A stretch of 9,788 nt of DNA from Minisyncoccota bacterium (GTDB lineage: Bacteria > Patescibacteriota > Minisyncoccia > Phycocordibacterales > JAACPR01): the NCBI GenBank assembly GCA_018061745.1, contig JAGOTN010000019.1:1-9788 (forward strand). Direction: 5' to 3'. A program made the position numbers and the translations under genes. Numbering within the stretch: position 1 is the first letter of the stretch; every line of letters starts with the position of its first letter. The notes under the pieces are model-generated. The model saw only the letters and a list, made by a program, of their open reading frames with translations, did not search any database and was not told the DNA's origin. Shown in pieces: positions 5,861 through 9,788 of this stretch.

Positions 5861-6301
5861 ATGCAATTACATTCACTACAAAGAAAAACACCTAACAAAA
5901 AGCAAAAGCTTGTTGGACGTGGAGGAGCAAAAGGAAAGACTTCTGGACGAGGAACAAAAGGACAAAGAGCTCACGGAGGACACGGTATCCGACCTGAAAT
6001 GCGGGACACTATCAAGAAAATTCCTAAAATGAGAGGACGTGGTTTGAATTTAAACACAAGTCGTGTTGTTGATACTCAAGTTGTAAATATCAAAAAGTTG
6101 GATGAAGGTTTCAATGATGGTGACATTATTACAAAAGAAGCTTTGCATTTAGCTAAAATGATTAAAAAAGTAAGCGGTAAGTTTACAACAGTAAAGATTC
6201 TGTCTGTAGGAGAAACAACTAAAAAATTCACAATTGAGGATTGTTTAGTTTCTGATGCTGCAAAAGTAAAAATTGAAAAGGCTGGTGGTACAATAAAATA
6301 A
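5861..6301 (+). CDS. rplO: 50S ribosomal protein L15
   Basis: L15 binds 23S rRNA in the interior of the large subunit and enters late in assembly. The 146-residue product has the Gly/Arg/Lys-rich N-terminal extension that threads into rRNA, including the signature GRGGAKGKTSGRGTKGQ (19-35) and the RAHGGHGIRPEM stretch (36-47). The globular C-terminal domain follows, with VVNIKKLDEGFNDGDIIT (74-91) and VKILSVGE (111-118). It ends KVKIEKAGGTIK, typical of the family. The gene is placed directly after rpsE, where most bacteria have rpmD first. The start follows TCGGCTT. SecY begins one base after its stop, indicating tight coupling. Confidence 0.97.
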   Translation: MQLHSLQRKTPNKKQKLVGRGGAKGKTSGRGTKGQRAHGGHGIRPEMRDTIKKIPKMRGRGLNLNTSRVVDTQVVNIKKLDEGFNDGDIITKEALHLAKMIKKVSGKFTTVKILSVGETTKKFTIEDCLVSDAAKVKIEKAGGTIK

Positions 6302-6302
6302 A

Positions 6303-7580
6303 ATGGTTTCAACATTTTTCAGAAAATTGAAAATAATCGCAGCCGACGTGAATCTTCGTAATCGCGTTCTGTTTATTCTTGGTGCACTTTTGGTATTTAG
6401 ACTTCTTGCTGCAGTTCCAATTCCTGGTATTGATCAAAATGCACTACAACAATTTTTCTCTGGAAACCAATTTCTTGGTTTGCTTAATATTTTCTCAGGA
6501 GGTGGACTGTCAGGACTTTCAATTGTAATGCTTGGAGTAGGACCTTACATCACTGCTTCAATTATCATGCAACTTCTTACAATCATGTCTCCAAAATTGA
6601 AGGCTATGTATCATGAAGAAGGGGATGCTGGAAGAAAAAGATTTTCTCAATACTCTAGAGCGATTTCAGTTCCTTTAGCTGTTATTCAAGGATTAGGATT
6701 TATCGTGTTACTTGAAAGTCAGGGAATTCTGCCAAATCTAGATACATTTCAATTCATCGTTAATTTGATTGTTATCACTGCTGGTTCTGTGCTTCTAATG
6801 TGGATTGGGGAATTGATGTCTGAATTCGGTATTGGAAACGGAATGTCACTAATGATCTTTGCTGGTATCGTTGCAGGATTTCCAAACGCAATTCAACAAA
6901 TTCTTTTCACATACAGTCCAGATCAAATCCCTACATATATCGCTTTTGTTTTGACTGCTGTATTAATTATTATTGGAGTTGTATTCATCACAGAAGCAGA
7001 AAGACCTGTTCCTGTAACATACGCGAAACAAGTTCATGGAGGGAAATCTGTTTCTGGTGGTACTTCAACATATATTCCACTTCGTTTAAATCAAGCTGGA
7101 GTTATTCCAATTATTTTTGCTCTATCAACTCTTCTTCTTCCTCAAATGTTGGTGAGCTTTTTGGGAGTTATTGATAATGCAACTTTGCAAACAGTTTTGC
7201 GTGCAATGTCTGCCTTTACAGCAAATCAATTAGCGTATGGAATTACATATTTCCTATTAGTATTTTTCTTTACATATTTTTATACTGCCGTAACTTTTGA
7301 TCCAGATGCAATGTCTAAAAACCTACAAAAATCAGGAGCATTTATTTTAGGAGTACGACCAGGAGATTCAACTGCAAAACATATCGGAAATATTGTTTCT
7401 AGAGTTACTTTTTGGGGAGCGTTATTCTTGGGTCTAGTTGCTGTTATTCCGTTGATTGCACAATCTTTATCTGGAATTACATCTCTAACTATCGGAGGAA
7501 CATCTCTTTTGATTGCTGTGTCTGTGATTATTGATTTGATTAAGAAAATTGACGCACAACTTTCTCTAAGAGAATACTAA
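6303..7580 (+). CDS. secY: Protein translocase channel subunit SecY
   Basis: SecY forms the membrane channel for protein export and insertion, with SecE and SecG, powered by SecA or the ribosome. The 425-residue product shows ten hydrophobic segments at roughly 21-40, 71-93, 116-137, 150-170, 177-194, 211-230, 263-288, 308-331, 368-389 and 395-412. Family motifs are visible: LGVGPYITASIIMQLL (77-92), IGNGMSLMIFAGI (177-189), ERPVPVTYAKQ (233-243), the SecA/ribosome-binding loop, YIPLRLNQAGVIPIIFA (257-273), and KSGAFILGVRPGDSTAKHI (343-361). The plug region after segment 1 holds FSGGGLSGLS. The C-terminus IDAQLSLREY is short. It starts one base after rplO. No adk follows; the next gene is map. 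Confidence 0.98.
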   Translation: MVSTFFRKLKIIAADVNLRNRVLFILGALLVFRLLAAVPIPGIDQNALQQFFSGNQFLGLLNIFSGGGLSGLSIVMLGVGPYITASIIMQLLTIMSPKLKAMYHEEGDAGRKRFSQYSRAISVPLAVIQGLGFIVLLESQGILPNLDTFQFIVNLIVITAGSVLLMWIGELMSEFGIGNGMSLMIFAGIVAGFPNAIQQILFTYSPDQIPTYIAFVLTAVLIIIGVVFITEAERPVPVTYAKQVHGGKSVSGGTSTYIPLRLNQAGVIPIIFALSTLLLPQMLVSFLGVIDNATLQTVLRAMSAFTANQLAYGITYFLLVFFFTYFYTAVTFDPDAMSKNLQKSGAFILGVRPGDSTAKHIGNIVSRVTFWGALFLGLVAVIPLIAQSLSGITSLTIGGTSLLIAVSVIIDLIKKIDAQLSLREY

Positions 7581-7594
7581 TGTAGAATAAGGGA

Positions 7595-8365
7595 GTGGTA
7601 ACTATTAAAACAAAAGAAGAAATTGAAAAATTGCGAGAAGGTGGGAAGCGATTGGCTCGTGTGGTGGCTGAGACTGCTAAATTGATAAAGCCAGGAGTTT
7701 CTATTGATGTTCTAAATGACTTTGCACACAAGATGATTGTGGAAGGTGGAGATAGACCTGCTTTTTTAAATCATAAACCTCATGGAGCGGCGAGACCTTT
7801 TCCTGCGGCTATTTGTATTTCAGTAAATGAAGAAATTGTTCATGGTATTCCAAATGAAAACCCAAGAATTTTAGAAGAAGGGGATATTGTGACATTGGAC
7901 GCAGGGCTTGTTCATGAGGGTTTATTTACCGATCACGCTATTACTTATGCGGTAGGGGTTATAGATAAAGAAACTAAGAGATTATTGGATGTGACTAGGG
8001 AGGCTTTAATGAGTGGGATTAAGGAGGCGCGCGCCGGCAACAAGGTTGGAGATATTGGCTCTGCTATAGCGGCGCGCGCCCAGAAAGCCGGTTTTAAGGT
8101 CGTAAAAGGCCTTTCAGGGCATGGTGTAGGCTATGCAGTACACGAAGAACCATTTGTCCCAAATGAAGGAAGGGCGGGCACTGGAGAGCTTTTGAAAGCT
8201 GGAATGGTTTTGGCTATTGAACCTATGTTTAGTCTTGGAAGCGCAAACATTAAATTAGATAAAGATGGATATACATACAAGACTTCAGACGGATCTCTTT
8301 CTTCTCAATTTGAACATACAATTTTAATAACAGATGGTGAACCAGAGATTTTAACTAAAATATAA
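7595..8365 (+). CDS. map: Type I methionine aminopeptidase
   Basis: This cytoplasmic metalloprotease removes the initiator Met from new proteins with a small second residue, after deformylation. The 256-residue product has the pita-bread fold ligands in order: D102 (LDAG), D113 (FTDHA), H176 (GHGVG), E209 (AIEP) and E240 (QFEH). The substrate-binding His is H83 (EIVHGIP). Length matches the bacterial type I enzyme (about 264), with no N-terminal zinc-finger extension. The start is GTG at 7595, giving MVTIKTKEEIEKLR, the expected N-terminus. An in-frame stop just upstream excludes a longer form. GGGAG abuts this GTG too closely to be a working Shine-Dalgarno. Two identical GC-only palindromes lie within the gene (8026 and 8071). 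Confidence 0.97.
   Translation: MVTIKTKEEIEKLREGGKRLARVVAETAKLIKPGVSIDVLNDFAHKMIVEGGDRPAFLNHKPHGAARPFPAAICISVNEEIVHGIPNENPRILEEGDIVTLDAGLVHEGLFTDHAITYAVGVIDKETKRLLDVTREALMSGIKEARAGNKVGDIGSAIAARAQKAGFKVVKGLSGHGVGYAVHEEPFVPNEGRAGTGELLKAGMVLAIEPMFSLGSANIKLDKDGYTYKTSDGSLSSQFEHTILITDGEPEILTKI
8026..8080 (+). repeat. Two copies of palindrome GGCGCGCGCC, 45 bp apart
   Basis: The ten-base palindrome occurs at 8026-8035 and again at 8071-8080, exactly 15 codons apart and in the same reading phase. Each encodes the tripeptide Ala-Arg-Ala. The surrounding gene and operon are A+T-rich and elsewhere often use CGA or AGA for Arg and GCT for Ala, so GCG-CGC-GCC twice is a local anomaly. It may be chance under protein constraint. 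Confidence 0.6.
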
Positions 8366-8366
8366 A

Positions 8367-8969
8367 ATGAGAATTCAAGACGAGAAAACTTTAATTGTAA
8401 TAAAACCAGACGGAGTTCAAAGATCTTTAATCGGAGAAATTATAAAAAGAATTGAGAGAAGTGGTTTGAAATTGATTGGACTAAAATTAATTGTGCCTTC
8501 AGCTGAATTTATTGAAGAGCATTATACTTTGGATAAAAATTGGTTGAAAAATGTTGGAACAAAATCAATTGAAGGTCTTAAAGAAAAAGGAATTACACCT
8601 TTTACAGAAGATCCTGAAATTGCCGGAAGAAAAGTTTTGGATGCTTTAAAAAAATATATGATCTCGGGTCCTGTTGTTGTGATGACTTGGCAGGGAGCAA
8701 ATGCTGTGCGAGTTGTGCGAAAAATCGTTGGAGGAACAGAACCACTTTCTTCTGATGTTGGAACAATTCGCGGTGATTTTGTTTTGGATTCTTATAATTT
8801 TGCAGATAAAGATAATCGAGCGGTGAGAAATCTAATTCATGCTTCAGGAAGTGTGGATGAGGCAGAAATGGAAATAGGGCATTGGTTTAAAAAAGAAGAG
8901 TTAATTAATTATAGATTGGTGCAGGAGCAGATTTTATATGATGTGAATCTTGACGGGATTTTGGAATAA
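8367..8969 (+). CDS. ndk: Nucleoside-diphosphate kinase, long form
   Basis: NDK transfers the gamma phosphate from an NTP to an NDP through a phospho-histidine, balancing nucleotide pools. The N-terminal strand TLIVIKPDGVQRSLIG (8-23) carries the conserved K13. SGPVVVMTWQGANAVRVVRKIVG (100-122) and the GTIRGDF stretch (132-138) are family blocks. The active-site His is H158 in NLIHASGS, where most enzymes have HGSDS. Typical NDKs have about 140-150 residues and this has 200. The excess is an insertion of some 30 residues at about 53-92 and an extended C-terminus after HWF (172-174). It starts one base after map and ends the + strand operon. An Asp-to-Gly change two residues beyond the His motif Ser is notable, but activity is still likely. 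Confidence 0.95.
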   Translation: MRIQDEKTLIVIKPDGVQRSLIGEIIKRIERSGLKLIGLKLIVPSAEFIEEHYTLDKNWLKNVGTKSIEGLKEKGITPFTEDPEIAGRKVLDALKKYMISGPVVVMTWQGANAVRVVRKIVGGTEPLSSDVGTIRGDFVLDSYNFADKDNRAVRNLIHASGSVDEAEMEIGHWFKKEELINYRLVQEQILYDVNLDGILE

Positions 8970-8976
8970 AGACAGT

Positions 8977-9016
8977 AAAAACAAAAATAAAAAAACTGCG
9001 GGTGTTAGGCGCAGTT
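8977..9016 (-). terminator. Intrinsic terminator of the - strand gene
   Basis: On the - strand AACTGCG (9016-9010) pairs perfectly with CGCAGTT (9000-8994) around a nine-base loop, followed by TTTTTATTTTTGTTTTT (8993-8977). This is a textbook Rho-independent terminator placed 24 bases after the stop of the gene at 9041-9511. It has no T tract on the + strand, so it does not obviously terminate the ndk transcript coming the other way. Confidence 0.85.
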
Positions 9017-9040
9017 GGTTGATGGTGGGGTGGAAGTAAT

Positions 9041-9511
9041 TTACTCTCTTTCTCGAACTTCAGAAAGGAGTCCGGGGATGTCCAGATTACTTTTGGTGCT
9101 CTGGTGAGCGGTGTGACAGTGTTTGTCATGTGACTTTATTGGAATTTTCACATCCAAAAAGAATTTAGTTTTTTCTGAAAAACAATCAATCCTTATGAAA
9201 GTCACTGCAGTTATGAACTTAACTAGTTCACCAACATTTTCTTCGTCTCCTCGGCTCAGCTCTTCGCAAATTGTTGCGATGGTATTGTTTTTCCAATCCT
9301 TGTTGATGGGGATTTGGATTTTGTCGAAGAGGATTGATTCATCTCCACCAGGGAAATGCAGGAGCACTCGAAAGGCTAGGATTTCCGCTTTTTCATTCAT
9401 GAAAAACGCGAACTTGATCCCGGCTCCCAGAGCTATTTTGAAAGGCCCGTGGATGTGGATTTTTTTCAATGCAAATGAGAAAGCGAAGGATAGTTTTTCG
9501 GTAACACTCAT
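9041..9511 (-). CDS. Hypothetical protein, 156 residues, unknown function
   Basis: I do not recognise this protein. Support for it as a gene comes from context: a promoter upstream (9567-9593), a strong intrinsic terminator 24 bases downstream, and purine-rich sequence on the - strand, like the sense strands of the neighbouring genes. The protein has no signal peptide or convincing membrane helix. It alternates hydrophobic and charged residues, suggesting a beta-rich soluble fold. Two segments look alike, FDKIQIPINKD (62-72) and FLDVKIPIKSHD (118-129), and may reflect an internal repeat. A His/Cys cluster near the C-terminus (H128, H131, C132, H133, H136) could bind a metal, which is speculation. 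It looks more G+C-rich than the ribosomal genes and points convergently at ndk. A + strand frame over the same DNA is judged a shadow. Confidence 0.65.
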   Translation of the reverse strand: MSVTEKLSFAFSFALKKIHIHGPFKIALGAGIKFAFFMNEKAEILAFRVLLHFPGGDESILFDKIQIPINKDWKNNTIATICEELSRGDEENVGELVKFITAVTFIRIDCFSEKTKFFLDVKIPIKSHDKHCHTAHQSTKSNLDIPGLLSEVRERE

Positions 9512-9566
9512 AGTATTAATGTGGGGTATGGGGTGGGTAGAAGGTTCAATACAGATTTAACTGAAC

Positions 9567-9593
9567 ATTATAAAAAACTAAAAATAAAGTCAA
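9567..9593 (-). promoter_or_regulatory. Promoter of the - strand hypothetical gene
   Basis: On the - strand TTGACT (9593-9588) is followed after 15 bases of T-rich sequence by TATAAT (9572-9567). The -10 is perfect and the -35 has five of six consensus bases, but the spacer is two bases shorter than ideal. Transcription would begin near 9560, about 50 bases before the start codon at 9511. No Shine-Dalgarno sequence precedes that start. It stands back to back with the + strand promoter at 9615-9642. Confidence 0.6.
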
Positions 9594-9614
9594 TTGCTGT
9601 TAAAAAAACGTGTT

Positions 9615-9642
9615 TCGACAAACAATTTTAAAGGAGTATAAT
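9615..9642 (+). promoter_or_regulatory. Promoter of the structured RNA
   Basis: TCGACA (9615-9620) matches five of six -35 bases and is followed after 16 bases by a perfect TATAAT (9637-9642). Transcription is expected to start at about 9648-9650, just before the first base of the RNA closing stem. This placement fits a dedicated non-coding RNA gene. Confidence 0.75.
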
Positions 9643-9647
9643 TAGGG

Positions 9648-9769
9648 ACGGCTTGGCGATATGTTTCTAACATTTAAATCGTAAGGGCAGACTTATATCG
9701 ATACAATTCTTGGATTGTAATCTGCGGTCGCCCACCTGGCTTTAAGCTAGGTTCATATCGCCGGCCCGC
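9648..9769 (+). ncRNA. Structured RNA, candidate 6S-like RNA
   Basis: GGCGATATG (9655-9663) pairs perfectly with CATATCGCC (9754-9762), and GGC (9650-9652) with GCC (9764-9766) beyond a small internal loop. Inside are an unpaired 21-base 5' strand (9664-9684) and a distal stem in which GGGC-A-GAC (9685-9692) pairs with GTCGCCC (9727-9733), capped by TACAAT/ATTGTA (9702-9719). On the 3' strand of the bubble is an eight-pair hairpin, ACCTGGCT/AGCTAGGT (9734-9752). Closing stem, large bubble with a 3'-strand hairpin and terminal stem is the layout of 6S RNA, which sequesters sigma-70 RNA polymerase. At about 120 bases it is shorter than most 6S RNAs (160-200), and the 3' end is not defined because the window ends. 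It lacks the hallmarks of tmRNA, RNase P RNA and SRP RNA. A leader or riboswitch for a gene beyond the window remains possible. Confidence 0.55.
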
Positions 9770-9788
9770 AAAAAACATCTTGTCTTCT

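Noticed and set aside
7549..7588. Possible promoter before map (TTGACG ... TAGAAT)
   Set aside because: The spacer is 28 bases, or 20 to the poorer TACTAA, and the -35 lies in secY codons. The short intergenic gap favours read-through.
7591..7595. GGGAG as a Shine-Dalgarno sequence for map
   Set aside because: It overlaps the GTG start. It could only serve an ATT at 7604, which would remove the expected MVT residues of the enzyme.
8970..9040. Terminator for the + strand operon after ndk
   Set aside because: The hairpin at 8994-9016 has its T tract only on the - strand. No other hairpin with a + strand T run was seen, so the end of the ndk transcript is unknown.
9123..9560. + strand frame of 145 residues over the - strand hypothetical gene
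   Set aside because: Its Ser-rich composition looks like a shadow. Purine bias, promoter and terminator all favour the - strand. It would also run through the divergent promoter region.
9648..9788. tmRNA, RNase P RNA, SRP RNA or a common riboswitch at the right edge
   Set aside because: I see no tmRNA tRNA-like 5' end, no RNase P conserved core, no SRP GGAAG/GCAGC loop, and no TPP, FMN or cobalamin box signatures.
1..9788. CRISPR arrays, insertion sequences, tRNA or rRNA genes
   Set aside because: No regularly spaced direct repeats, transposase-like frames, terminal repeats, tRNA-like cloverleaves or rRNA segments were seen.

Overview
This window is almost entirely a ribosomal-protein operon from a bacterium of the candidate phyla radiation (Patescibacteria), most likely the Parcubacteria side. 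Four things point there. The gene order is the S10/spc order. rplO follows rpsE after only 23 bases, so rpmD (L30) is missing, as is known for CPR genomes. S14 is the short four-cysteine zinc form. The DNA is A+T-rich with very tight gene packing. UGA is never read as a sense codon in these genes, which argues against the recoded SR1/Gracilibacteria groups. The lineage call is an inference from one locus.

Layout. Bases 1-79 are a non-coding leader with an extended -10 element and two small hairpins. Then, all on the + strand: rpsS, rplV, rpsC, rplP, rpmC, rpsQ, rplN, rplX, rplE, an 80-base gap with a strong internal promoter, rpsN, rpsH, rplF, rplR, rpsE, rplO, secY, map and ndk (to 8969). 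These supply small- and large-subunit proteins, the SecY translocon channel, the methionine aminopeptidase that trims new proteins, and a nucleotide-balancing kinase. The usual adk between secY and map is absent, and ndk follows map where infA/rpmJ would often be found.

From about 8970 the character changes. A convergent - strand unit has its own promoter (9567-9593), a 156-residue protein of unknown function (9041-9511) and an intrinsic terminator (8977-9016). A divergent + strand promoter (9615-9642) then drives a structured RNA (about 9648-9769). Its shape (closing stem, large bubble with a side hairpin on the 3' strand, distal stem-loop) resembles a compact 6S RNA.

Most of the window is conserved housekeeping. 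The parts that deserve attention are the promoter-embedded inverted repeat before rpsN, the near-total absence of Shine-Dalgarno sequences, the long NDK in an adk-less operon, the unknown - strand gene, and the RNA at the right edge.
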